Shown: one piece after another, positions 11,701 to 20,439 of the stretch | How the letters are laid out: each line of letters starts with the position of its first letter | Position numbering within the stretch: the first letter of the stretch is position 1 | Source of the DNA: Branchiostoma lanceolatum | Taxonomy: Eukaryota > Chordata > Leptocardii > Amphioxiformes > Branchiostomatidae | Direction: 5' to 3' | DNA: 64,000 bases | NCBI RefSeq assembly: GCF_035083965.1 | Contig: NC_089732.1 | Span: forward strand, 14,552,424-14,616,423 | Notes under the pieces: model-generated | The model's input: the letters and a program-made list of their open reading frames with translations, nothing else | Databases searched by the model: none | Told to the model about the DNA's origin: nothing | Position numbers and translations under genes: made by a program

Positions 11701-14700
11701 ATGTTTAAGTTCCTTTCCCCCTGTTTCTTCCCGCACCAGATGGTGTGTAGAGTGGCACCCCATATCCGTTTCAGTAGCCCCTGGGCCACACAACTTTGTG
11801 CAATCACTCACAGCAGAGGGCTAGTCCGCTGGTATACGTAGCGATGTGTGTTTATCTACCATACTATTTCCCTATGACTCGGCCTGGGATCAAACTCACG
11901 ACCTACTGTTTGCAAGGTGAACACTTTACCCACTAGGCCATTACCACGGTATAACATGTATAATGAGTCTTAAAAAACATTTTTTGGGGCCTTTTAATCC
12001 TGACAGCCAGATATCATTATTGCTACAACTAATAAAGACATAAGTGGTCAGGACTGTGTCGAGAACGACAGTTATGTTGAAATGATACGTCGGACAGTGA
12101 CAGTCACTATATAATGTAACTTTCTGTTCTACCCTCTACTGAAGGCTATATCATTGGTTCAAGAGCACTATGTGTCCTCCGCCAGTGGATCTAACCTTAC
12201 AGTCTAATGGACGTACTGGAGCCCTCGTACTTTGGAGAGACTGTGTCCAACCTGTCATAATAACATTGAGAACGAATTCCACTTCATAAGTGGATTGTCC
12301 AACCTATGACAATAACCGGCAGAAATTGTTTAAATCGATTGTATGTAACTCCGGTAAAATGCCACATAGCAAGACAGAGATATTCAATATGATATTGTCC
12401 TGCTCTGTTCATATAGCTACCTGTATGTAGGCTAGGCCAATTTATATACAACTCTATGCAAAAACGAGACATTATTTTACATTCCTGACACAGAATACTA
12501 TCATCGTTATCATTACATTGTATACTGTATTAGCCATTAGAATGCACATTATTAGATCGATTGTTATTCATGTTATAGATAAGTTCTTTGAAATTGTTAA
12601 ATATTAGAAATAGTCGATTGTTATGTATCTACAAATTGCCATACATTGTACCCGTTACAATTGTCGCGCAATAAAGTTCTTCTTCTTCTTCTTACTTATG
12701 AATGCACATATAAGCACTGATAATGAAGAAGAAGAACTCAAACCTGAGAATAATTCCCATCGCCTTCCCAGCGCCCTCCCGGTACAGCCTCCATGGTTTC
12801 ACGTCAATCCGTTCCGGGTACTTTCCCTCCGATTTGAAGAGTTCGCGCGCTGCGTCCGGGTCACAGAGGTGGACCATATCAAAGCTCCCGATTTTATTCC
12901 TTCATGAATACATTAATTGGCACCAAATTCACGTGACATCAACTTTCATCACTCAAACAAACGGGGATACCCTATTACTATGTAATAGTTAGATCCCGAG
13001 ATCTGGGTGTCTTAGTGGATTTGGTACTGCTCCGCCCACCCGAGGAGTTGTTGTAAATCCACTAAGACACCCAGATCTCGGGATCTAACTACTGTATTTT
13101 AAAACCCGACAGTCTTTACGAAGCAAATAATAATAAATGCATATAAATATTAAAAAGGACATGCAGTTTTGTTGACTTGAAGGTGCTTGAGGTGAAATGC
13201 AAGAGGAAGAAATTGAAATGTAGAACCTCCTTGACCAGACCATGACAAATCTTCTAGCACCTCTGACGTGGTGGGACCAGTGTTGTGTGTTACTGGTAAT
13301 TATAAGTCAATTTATTCGTTACCTAGTACACCCCTACCCATTGGGAGGCCACACTATGTGGATTTAGTCACAAGAAATTCACGCTCCTGATTGGCTGAGG
13401 AAAGACGGCCGGGTTCTAACACGTTAACGAACATTGTGTTATAAAGACCTTCTCAAGATATTGTCTTGAACACCTGAATATTTGAAGTGTACATACCTGA
13501 GAACTAAATATATACATGGTGTACCACGTTTGTTATTTTTTAGGCCTCTTATGAGAATCTCCTCCTGGACTAGTGATAAAATTTGTTCCAATAGAGATGT
13601 ATGAATATTGTGTAGAAGTGGCATGTTGCCGTTTACAGACTGTATGATAATAATGAATTGCAGTTTTTTTAATAAACAGACTTTTTAAACTTTGTAGTGA
13701 TATTTCTCACCTCCAAATGGGGCCATACTCTTTGAACACTGTGCCAAACTGTATATGGGTATTTAACCGCGCTTCTTTGGAGAGTGCACCCATCCACCAC
13801 GCTGCCAGGACCCTCAGAGATGGAGGCACCGCTCCCAGCGGCTGCGGCAGAGCTGAGAAGGGCTTCGCTGTTTCCCGCTGTTCGGGAGAGGCTGCTTCAG
13901 ACCCAGATGAATGTTTGTGGCTCGGAGTCTGACATCTAACCAGTCCTAACAACACAGGTTACAGGTCATTAAAGGCACCCAGAGCATTTTATGAGGCTTG
14001 AAAATTGGAAATATTCTAGTTGCTGTAATCTTTATGAAATTGACATTTAATGCCACTGTTTACCACATTTGCGTGATGATTTCTTATCAAAAGAGCTCAA
14101 AAGCGGCACAAAAAAAGCTACATTGTGATCTTTTAGTTTCACGCGCCTAGTGTAAATAGACCGATACCATAGCCCCGCTCACCTCCGTCAAAACGTAGAA
14201 ATGCAAAATTAAAACATAACAGTGCAAATATTTCACGAACATGCAGTCACTCTCTCATTGGTAGAACCGCTAATTATGATGGACAGTCAGGATCAGTATA
14301 TTTGGCCTTGGATTTTCTATCAGTTTTCACCACACAACGACATCGTATCTTTGCTCATTTAATGTCGATATGTAATGGTATAGTGTTATTGAAACTTACT
14401 ATGTGTAGGAATGACTAGTAATTGGAATTTTTCATTCAAGTTTCAAGCCTCATAAAATGCTCTATATGCCTTTCATAGCCCTTGCGTTTTAATTGTGTGT
14501 TTACGGGTTTCACCATATAATATGCTGTAGACTGTAAGCAAACAAAAAGGCTTTTGAGCTACTTGGCGGATTGAACCTTGCACAGGGTATGTAACGTAAC
14601 GTTACCAATCATGGTCCAACTTATTGAAAACGTCATTTATATGAAAACCGCGCGGACGTGGTTGACGTGGCCTGCGTGCCGATTTGAGCTTATCATGAAT

Positions 14701-15722
14701 AAAGAAAGGTTCAAACAAACAAACACAGCCAAATGTTAAACCCATGGGAAGAAATATCAGCTCTTCTATAAAGAGAAAAAAAATGCTTGTTGTGTAAGTT
14801 TTTCTCCGCCCGTTTAACGCCGTGCGAGCATGTATTTATACTGAAGAATTGTGCTAGGGTTACCTATTATGGTCCACCTCACTCGGTTACCTTCTAGCGG
14901 TCTACTTGAAGAAAATAGATCAGAAAAAAATTGCACATAAGTTGTTCAAAGTAGTCTACAGGCAGATAACAGTAAAGTCACTATGGTTGTCCCACCGCAT
15001 GCTTGACGCGATGGAAGAAAACAATGATGTGCCATAAATCTTAACCACGCCGAGCGGCGATAACGCATTTCAATAATGTTTTGACCCGCGAAAATGTGGC
15101 GTACGTGAGGGGGGTCGCTGGGTTGTATCAAACCTTCCTAAAACTAGTAAGAATTTCAAACCTTGAATCACCACAGATAATGTGAATAACAAAGAAAGGT
15201 TTAATTTCAGCTACTTTAAAAAGATACTAGCTATCGTGAGAGTTATTAAAAAATGATGAAGTGCGCGGTGTCAAATTACATATGGAATAGGTCATGCATG
15301 ACGCTTTCAGGTGACTTGTTGTTGTAACTTCAGGAGTTTCTTCTGTCGTGTCCCTGGGTATAAACCCATTTCATTGACTTGCATAAAGGGAAGTCGTGAC
15401 TAAGGCTCATACTTACGCTTTTTATTCCTCATGGGAACTGGCTTTTGTATAATACACCTCACACGTTTGCATGACCCAAAGTGGACCATAATTGGTAATA
15501 ACACCATAAATGGTTAGCCGTTACGTTACAAATTGCCAGACAGCTTTTCTACGGTGTTCCGAGTACTCATAACATGAATAAATCATTTGGTCCCTGACGT
15601 TACAGTTAAGTTGCACAGGGATGTTACACCGTACCTTGTGACGTGACTCCTCGGCGTGTGTGCAGCCACCTGCCGACAATACCCCACGAGAACCGCTGCT
15701 TTAGCGCCCAGATCCTAAGCAT
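2725..15722 (-). CDS. Mitochondrial-clan cytochrome P450 (CYP11/CYP24/CYP27-like), complete, 11 exons
   Basis: Exons in transcript order: 15722-15635, 13945-13711, 12899-12744, 11139-10943, 9993-9790, 8290-8121, 6288-6122, 5486-5408, 4923-4761, 3793-3750, 2835-2725. All phases agree and give 537 aa. Exon 1 encodes an Arg-rich amphipathic start (MLRIWALKQRFSWGIVGRW), a plausible mitochondrial presequence. Later come the I-helix GAAIDTTSTTLLW (oxygen activation), the K-helix ETLR, YRPERW, and the heme loop FGFGTRSCIGRR with axial Cys about residue 485. The GRRxAExEL helix is typical of the adrenodoxin-dependent mitochondrial clan, whose members oxidise sterols or secosteroids on the matrix side of the inner membrane. 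The exact subfamily is not settled. The intron at the heme codon uses a GC donor. Exon 1 is the least certain, supported by phase and presequence character only. Confidence 0.88.
3300..3551 (-). repeat. Interspersed repeat, inverted partner of 4253-4502
   Basis: It contains the blocks CAGACGTTTCAGACAGC and CGTCAGTGACTAAAG on the minus strand, and is an inverted copy of 4253-4502; further partial copies lie at 4550-4613 and 25709-25840. It sits in the last introns of the mitochondrial-type P450. The 'GACGTTTCAGACAG...' style resembles the 3' ends of Penelope-like or related retroelements, but no ORF proves this. Confidence 0.6.
4253..4502 (+). repeat. Interspersed repeat, inverted partner of 3300-3551
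   Basis: Plus-strand copy of the element at 3300-3551, about 250 bp, beginning GATGAAGGTTAGACATCC. A 70-aa open frame spans it, but it is shared by the repeat copies and has no recognised domain. A small palindrome (4504-4543) follows directly, then a second partial inverted copy at 4550-4613. Confidence 0.6.
4504..4543. repeat. Small palindrome at the edge of a repeat
   Basis: The arms CTCCTGTTGTT (4504-4514) and AACAACAGGAG (4533-4543) are perfect inverted complements around an 18-base loop. It may be a tiny insertion or a replication-born palindrome. Confidence 0.5.
5123..5376. mobile_element. MITE family 1, copy 3 (intronic)
   Basis: It starts GGCCAAACCAATTTAATTTC and ends with AACCAAGAAATTCAAATGGT followed by GTAGCC. 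The core matches copies 1 and 2. It lies in the P450 intron between exons 5408-5486 and 4761-4923, about 30 bases beyond the donor of exon 5408-5486. Confidence 0.75.
5868..5972. repeat. 10-bp tandem repeat (microsatellite)
   Basis: About ten head-to-tail copies of CGTTCCATTT then CGTTCAATTT. The switch from one variant to the other part-way through indicates local expansion. It lies in a P450 intron. Confidence 0.9.
6325..6685. mobile_element. MITE family 2, copy 1
   Basis: The terminal inverted repeats are TTAAAGGCAACC(A)AAGCAAT...GGGCCC and the reverse complement ending in GGGTTTCCTTTAA. It is about 360 bp with no ORF. Further copies are at 10517-10932 and 26063-26421. The TTAA-like ends suggest insertion at TTAA or TAA. 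Confidence 0.8.
7591..8100. mobile_element. MITE family 3, copy 1
   Basis: Ends TTAAAGGCATCCAGAGCATT and its inverted counterpart AATGCTCTGGGTGTCTGTAA enclose about 510 bp without an ORF. A second copy, similar along its length and in opposite orientation, is at 13968-14475. The inner end stops about 20 bases from the splice donor of the P450 exon 8121-8290. Confidence 0.85.
9005..9180. repeat. Interspersed repeat sharing an end with 36118-36283
   Basis: It begins AAAATAGTAGAAATTGGCCA, the same terminus as the intronic element at 36118-36283, and contains a GTCGGCTATGG / CTATAGCCGAC inverted pair. Only one end matches, so this is a partial or divergent copy. Confidence 0.5.
9182..9275. repeat. 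Degenerate short tandem repeat
   Basis: Four imperfect copies of a 15-17 base unit around AATCAAAACATAGGG. It lies in a P450 intron. Confidence 0.7.
10008..10510 (-). mobile_element. LINE fragment, 3' end
   Basis: Read on the minus strand, the segment encodes IEDEKHFILDCPRNYDKR followed by a hydrophilic stretch and a stop. The (E)DExHF(x)xxCxxY block is the C-terminal end of many CR1/RTE-like LINE reverse transcriptases. The last part (10129-10215) is matched, inverted, at 55488-55562. It lies in a P450 intron. Confidence 0.65.
10517..10932. mobile_element. MITE family 2, copy 2, carrying a nested palindrome
   Basis: It has the same terminal repeats and core as 6325-6685 but is about 45 bp longer because of the insertion at 10808-10846. 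Its right end stops about 10 bases from the splice donor of P450 exon 10943-11139. Confidence 0.82.
10808..10846. mobile_element. Palindromic mini-element nested in a MITE
   Basis: A 39-base palindrome beginning CAAGGAGGTT and ending AACCTCCTTG. The other two copies of the host MITE lack it at this point, so it is a discrete insertion. Flanks AAACTATA and GAACTAAT resemble an imperfect 8-base target duplication. Confidence 0.65.
11160..11750 (-). mobile_element. LINE fragment, 3' end
   Basis: The minus strand reads KIEDEFHFVTKCSKYDAY..., then about 60 further residues to a stop, followed by an A+T-rich tail ending near 11165. This is the cysteine/histidine-bearing C terminus of a non-LTR reverse transcriptase. 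It inserted into the P450 intron between exons 12744-12899 and 10943-11139. Confidence 0.7.
12100..12300 (+). mobile_element. LINE fragment, degraded
   Basis: The plus strand encodes CPTCHNNIENEFHFIS, the same CxxC...ENEFHF signature as the other LINE tails in the window. The flanking frame is not clearly open. It is in the same P450 intron as 11160-11750 but in the opposite orientation. Confidence 0.5.
12987..13090. repeat. Long near-perfect palindrome (foldback element)
   Basis: The left arm starts AGTTAGATCCCGAGATCTGG and the right arm ends with its exact reverse complement. The arms are about 35-38 bp around a 30-bp GC-rich loop. It lies in the P450 intron between exons 13711-13945 and 12744-12899. 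Confidence 0.85.
13968..14475. mobile_element. MITE family 3, copy 2
   Basis: Ends TTAAAGGCACCCAGAGCATT and AATGCTCTATATGCCTTTCA are inverted repeats, and the body matches 7591-8100 in reverse orientation. It begins about 22 bases upstream of the splice acceptor of P450 exon 13711-13945. Confidence 0.85.
14655..14735 (+). repeat. Retroelement 3' tail with (CAAA)n
   Basis: The sequence GCCTGCGTGCCG...GAGCTTATCATGA followed by AAGGTTCAAACAAACAAAC recurs in reverse orientation in intron 1 of P450 genes A and B (about 40629-40700 and 47490-47560). A constant 3' segment with a CAAA microsatellite end is typical of a SINE or LINE terminus. Confidence 0.6.
14736..15634. other. Intron 1 remainder of the mitochondrial-type P450
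   Basis: No coding motif or clear repeat boundary was seen. It separates the presequence exon from the rest of the P450. Confidence 0.4.
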
Positions 15723-15763
15723 CACCTCTATATATGTATATACTAGTGAGAACCGTACGACTA

Positions 15764-15990
15764 CGTGCCTTGACTTATCTTCGCTCAAAGTTACAAACAA
15801 ACGCCCACTAGCACGTACATCGTGTTTATTTTTAGCTTCCAACTCATGACTTCCAACTCATAGCCTTTGACCTGTATTTGAACAACAACGTGCCTTGACT
15901 TATCTTCACTCAAACTCCCACTAGAACATCGTGTCTATTTTTAGCTCATGACTCATGACTTCCAACTCATACCTTTTGACCTACATTTGT
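15764..15990. promoter_or_regulatory. Tandem duplication with nuclear-receptor-like half-sites upstream of the P450
   Basis: Two diverged direct copies (15764-15888 and 15889-15990) share CGTGCCTTGACTTATCTTC and CATGACTTCCAACTCATA. Each ends with a TTTGACCT motif (15862-15873 and 15971-15982), that is AGGTCAAA on the strand of the gene. A further AGGTCAAGGACC is at 16027-16038. The block starts about 40 bases upstream of the P450 start codon, so it lies in the promoter or 5' UTR. Direct-repeat AGGTCA sites are bound by nuclear receptors such as RXR partners; binding here is inference. Confidence 0.4.
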
Positions 15991-16339
15991 TTACATAAAG
16001 GTGACGTTGTGGTGCCTAAAGGAAAGAGGTCAAGGACCATTGCGGTCAGAAAGAAACTTACGGGACCTAAGGAAGCTCGCAGCGAATCGGACAAAGTGGA
16101 AGCGACTGAAGGAAGACTGAATGCGGCTACAGGATGTTTCGACTACTGCAGCAGCAGAAAACAGTGGACTACTACTGTGGTGCCTGTTCGACGTAACTGA
16201 CTAGATCTTAATCTTACTTGCAAGGTAACCATTCTCCACGACCGGTTCGGGGTATTTTACCGACCCCAGTCGACTGGAATACTTTGATTTACTACAGTGA
16301 ACGTAAATTTGTGACAGTCTATCTTGCCAGGTGGTCTTT

Positions 16340-16435
16340 CTTAAATTATTACCACCGGTCCGAACAAACTTATCAAAACCAACACCATAACTTATCCCCC
16401 ATGTGCACTAAAGACTCATTGTGTTGCGCGGCATG
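16340..16435. repeat. Direct repeat unit U1 flanking a SINE
   Basis: About 95 bp containing AACCAACACCATAACTTATC and CATGTGCACTAAAGACTC. The same unit (U2) resumes after the SINE at 17329-17369 and continues at 18571-18620, split by a 1.2-kb insertion. U1 is the intact reference that proves the insertion in U2. Confidence 0.7.
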
Positions 16436-17328
16436 TGGCGTGTCTCCTTGGTGCAGTGGTAGGGCCCCTGAGTTCGAATCCGGGCATGTCCGTAGCTAGG
16501 GGGGGGGGGGGTTCGGACGAACCCCCCCATTGGCTTGAAGGTCCACTTTCACAGGCTTGAGGGTCCACTTTTTAATGTTCAAGATTTTTTTTCAAGGTGG
16601 ACTTTATTGTATCACCAGCAATGCCACAGAGGCTAGGATCCTAGAGAGAACTTTGTCTCTGATTTTTTCTCTGAAATTCTCTCAAAAACATAGGAAATGC
16701 CCTTTCAGAAGGTTCAATTCTTAGAATTTGAAACGCTCAAGGGTCCACTTTTTAACGTGCAAGGTTTTTTTTCCAAGGTATCACCAACGGAGCTGAAATC
16801 CTAGAAAAACTGCAAACTTTGTCTCTGATTTCTTTCTTTGAAATCCTCTAAAAAACACAGGAAATGCCATATCAGGAGGTTCAAATTTTGAAATTTCCCA
16901 GGGGGGGCATACATCCCTAGGAAGCTCGCGCCTGCGGCGCTAGCTGGTCCCTTAAACATTAAAAAGAACCCCCCCATTCTAAATCCTGGCTACGGGCATG
17001 CCGGGGTTCCCTGATTTGTCCCGTTGAAGTTGTGCCTTCTGGAAAGGCACTTTACACAACTTTCCTCACTTCACTCAGGTGTAAATGAGTACCTAGCTTC
17101 TGTTAGGGACGTCCCTGGGATAGAACGTTAAATGGAGGCCCCGTGTTTGGGGAGAGCCACACCTCGAGCACGTTAAAGAACCCACCACACTTATCGAAAG
17201 GAGTAGGGGTCCATCCCGGTGCGAGTGGTTCAAAACCAACAGTCCTATGACCGTACATGGGTTCGACCGTAGTAATAGCCTCAGCAACCCTGGCATGTAC
17301 ATACCAAACCAATAAATAAATAGAATAT
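16433..17328 (+). mobile_element. tRNA-derived SINE, interrupted by a hAT-like element
   Basis: The head has a Pol III A-box-like block (GTGCAGTGGTAGGG) and a B box (GAGTTCGAATCC). The body resumes after the insertion with GAAGTTGTGCCTTCTGG and ends in an AATAAATAAAT tail. A relative of the body and head is at 27559-28022 on the other strand. The head is not a functional tRNA gene because the acceptor stem does not close. Confidence 0.75.
16491..16994. mobile_element. hAT-like non-autonomous transposon nested in the SINE
   Basis: The ends CGTAGCTAGG and CCTGGCTACG are inverted repeats with a run of G/C just inside. The flanks GGCATGTC and GGCATGCC form an 8-base target duplication with one difference. 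The inside holds the 'GGAAATGCC..TTCAG' and 'CTCGCGCCTGCGGCGCTAG' blocks common in hAT-type MITEs. It separates the B box of the SINE from its body. Confidence 0.82.
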
Positions 17329-17369
17329 TACCGCTGGCCCGAGCAAACTAATTGAAACCAACACCATAA

Positions 17370-18570
17370 GAGGGCCTGCATGCCCCTTCTCCGTAAGGCG
17401 TAATCAGGCCGTTTAAGACTTCGTAATCCGTAATCAGCCACCCAAAATCAACGTAATTCGTAATCAGTACATTGGCCGTAACGCGTAATTGGTCACTTTG
17501 ATTCTACGTAAACCGTAGGCAGTAACCTTTATGCAACGTAAAATGTAATCTACTAGCAAAACGTAGGCTTATTTCCAGCAAAGTCTCCCGGCAAAGTTGC
17601 CCCTCAAAATGCAGGAAATAGCATTTCAGAGGGTAAAGATCTCAAAATTTTCCCGTGAAACATGCGCCCAGACCCACTTAGTATTGTCGCGCCTCTGGTA
17701 AAAAATATGTTCTGAGGGCGTCACCCCCAAATATCAAGCTGGAATCATCGTGTTTTTTTCAATCAAAAAGATGCCATAAAACATAGCTTAGATAACCGGC
17801 CAAATGTGCCCCTTAAAATGCAGGAAATAGCGTTTCAAAGGGTAAAGATTTCAAAATTTTCACGGGGTGCACGCCCTCGGGCCCACCTGCGATTGTTACA
17901 TGTATGCCTCCGGCGAAAATATGTCGGGAGGGCAAACAATCTAGCCGAAACCCTTGTGTACTTTGCGCTATAAGTGCAGATATTGCCCCTCAAAATGTAT
18001 TTGAGCGGGTCGAGATTTTACCATTTCCCCGGCCGCGGCGGCCGGGTATTCTCTCGGATCCACGCACCTACAATCGCCGGGCCGCTCCGGCGCGATCATA
18101 TGTCGGGACTCGGGGCATCGCGCACCATACCATTAAACTCTTGTATATTCTTTTCACTTATAGATATGTCCATCAAACATAGCTTAGTGTAACAGCAAAA
18201 TTTGGCACTCAAAATCAAGGTTATAGCGTTGCAGGGGGTCAAGATTTTCAAAATTTTCCCGGACGGTGGTAAACGTCGTTCAGCAATATCTTGCTGTCCC
18301 CTCCCAGAAATTCCCTGTCGCTGCCACGGCTACTCATTATAGTTACTATACGATTTAGTGTGGTCATCAACAGATTCATTTTCACCACAATAAATACAAA
18401 AAATAATAGTTTTGATGCAGAACTAGATAGTTGAATTAAGTGTTTAAGTCGGTTGGGAAGCCTCATGATTTAACGTAATTCGTTATCAGCTCTGAAAATT
18501 TAACGTAATTCGTAATCGGCGGCAAAAATTTTCCGTAATTCGTAATCACTACCCCCCCATGCAGGCCCTC
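17370..18570. mobile_element. 1.2-kb inverted-repeat element with internal repeats
   Basis: The ends GAGGGCCTGCATG and CATGCAGGCCCTC are perfect inverted repeats. CCATAA on each side (17364-17369 and 18571-18576) is the target duplication, confirmed by the undisturbed sister sequence at 16340-16435. Subterminal arrays of CGTAATTCGTAATC occur at both ends. About four degenerate internal copies of an AAATGCAGGAAATAGCATTT-type block lie near 17580, 17770, 17980 and 18190. No transposase was seen. Confidence 0.85.
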
Positions 18571-18620
18571 CCATAACTTTCCCCCCATGTGCACTAAAGA
18601 CTCCTTGTGTAGCGCGGCAA

Positions 18621-19319
18621 AATAAACGACCTATACAACGTCAACGGGGCATGTCAGGGTATTCGCACCCAGGATTTCTAGGTTCCAGGCCGTACACCGT
18701 ACCATTTTGCCCCGCGACGCTACTAAGATGGACTTTAAATTATGTGGCTGCAGGCTACGTATCCGGTTTGACCCCTTCCTGTTCCTGACGTAGTGAGTGC
18801 AAAATATAAGAAGTGTATATCGTTCTTTTTTGTTGCTTTCAATACAACATAATAGCTTTTATTGATTTGATCACCAGAAACATTTTATGAATAAAGATAA
18901 TAGTCTTTATTGCATATTCCTGTCCAAAAGGGCTAAATGCACAGATGACCACATGTGGTCTATAAGAAGCATTATGCAAAACATGAATTCTTAAATGCTA
19001 CATTCTAACATTAACATTGAAAACCGAAAAAAAGACAAACTGTGGACTATTGCTAAACTAATGTTGATCACCCAGTACTTTCTTCTCTCTTTTCGAAACA
19101 TATGGAAACATGACTACATACTTTCTCCATTATATGTTCGTTCTTACATGACGTCAGGCATATAAGCATTCATAAGTAATAAAGCCACTACATTATAAGC
19201 ATTTATGAGCAAACAAACCCGACTCCTTCAAAACACTGGTTGAATATGACGAAAGTATGATTGTGTAAGCTATAAATACAGCGGATATTTGGAGCAAGTT
19301 TGGAGTTTCTTTTTACACA
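18621..19319. other. Spacer without recognised genes
   Basis: No exon was recognised. The piece from about 18890 to 19020 (TTTATTGCATATTCC...) looks like a LINE 3' UTR read in reverse, but has no coding remnant. Confidence 0.4.
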
Positions 19320-19640
19320 ACCAGGAATCTCACCTGCTGACGTTTCGGTGTCTGTCAGACACCTTCTTCAGAGCTTCTGACTGGAGTACTGCTTCTCACC
19401 GCTATAAGTAGCCGATGCAGGCGGCACTTTTGCGGCGAGAACGCAATCCCAAACGTGGCTGCGCTTGTATACCCCCTCGTCTCGGTCCATCACTGGTGAT
19501 GACTTCCTGATCAATACTACCTCCTTGATCCAACGGATGCGCCGCAAAAGCGCCACCTACATCGACTACTCATTGCCACGAGAAGCAATACTCCAATCAG
19601 AAGCTCTGAAGATTTAGATGGCAAAATACATCACGTTTAG
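19320..19640 (-). mobile_element. Penelope-like or related retroelement, C-terminal fragment
   Basis: The minus strand encodes IRWIKEVVLIRKSSPVMDRD and then EGVYKRSHVWD. The RW(I/V)(R/K)EA(I/V)xIR...NRDEG...LSHxWD pattern is a C-terminal signature I associate with GIY-YIG-bearing Penelope-like ORFs. It is followed by CTGAAGAAGGTGTCTGACAG and CACCGAAACGTC, a conserved 3' motif of such elements. Only the last about 60 residues remain. Confidence 0.6.
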
Positions 19641-19904
19641 CTTTAGAAAATGATTGGTGAGAAAAATTACTATTTAATGTCCATATTAAGCTTTATTTGA
19701 ATATGAAATCATTTTCGATAAAAACGTTCTCCCATTAATTATCAACGTATTTCTCCTTTGAAAAGAATACATGCTATCTTACATGGTCAAACACTAATTA
19801 AAAACTTCCAGAAAGCGGTCGATCAAACACTGTGTACAATGCAGTAAATATGCTGTCTTTAAGAGCAAATTAAATGAAGGTTACTTTATCCAGAAAAGTA
19901 CTAA

Positions 19905-20385
19905 GTGTTTATTTATTCATTTATTAATCTTTAGGCTGGTCCCTTCAGTTAACAAAGTGACTTATTTCCAAGGGAGCCCTTACATTACATGACAAATCAT
20001 AACAAATCAGGATACAAAAAGTTACTTAATAACTTAACATAAACTTAATAAGTGATCAATTACACAATCATATAGCATAAAACAGGAATGATCAAACATA
20101 GGAGTAATAAATCAAACAACTCAGAATAATCCAAAACAATAACAACTCAAAATCGCAAAGGTCATTCAACTGAGGGTCAGGTCAGATGTCAAAGGTTAAG
20201 GGATGTGTATGTTTATCAGATCCCGTTTAAATATGGCGATTGATGAAGCTTGTTTGTTACTAGGATTTAACTTGTTGTATGTTGTAGCAGCCCTGTATGC
20301 AAATGTGTGAAGTCCCGATCTAGTAGTGTACTTAGGTGTGTGTAGTGAATTAGCCTGCCTGGTACTATAGGAAGTATCAGTGCAA
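19905..20385 (-). mobile_element. LINE ORF2 C-terminus with 3' UTR
   Basis: The minus strand from about 20383 reads TPKYTTRSGLHTFAYRAATT and then YNKLNP...SSIAIFKRDL before TAA near 20214. This is the usual LINE C-terminal ending (R-T-xxG...FxYRAAxxWNxLP...SxxxFKxxL). It is followed by an untranslated tail down to about 19905. It abuts the 3' end of the receptor kinase gene. Confidence 0.65.
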
Positions 20386-20439
20386 ATGTAACAAAGCTAT
20401 ATAAACATTTTTTTTTAATCTCATGCCAATCTGTTTATG

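Noticed and set aside
13707-13955. Exon 13711-13945 as the first coding exon of the mitochondrial P450
   Set aside because: The upstream in-frame 'start' at 13955 is a GTG, not ATG. A TTAG acceptor in the right phase and an Arg-rich presequence exon at 15635-15722 give a better start.
15955-16200. 81-aa plus-strand basic open frame upstream of the P450
   Set aside because: It has a lysine/arginine-rich composition but no domain, and begins within the tandem duplication; it could be spacer sequence. Left uncalled.
16430-16490. Possible tRNA gene (A- and B-box-like sequence)
   Set aside because: No closed acceptor stem and direct continuation into a SINE body; it is a SINE head. The same holds for 33563-33640 and 27950-28022.
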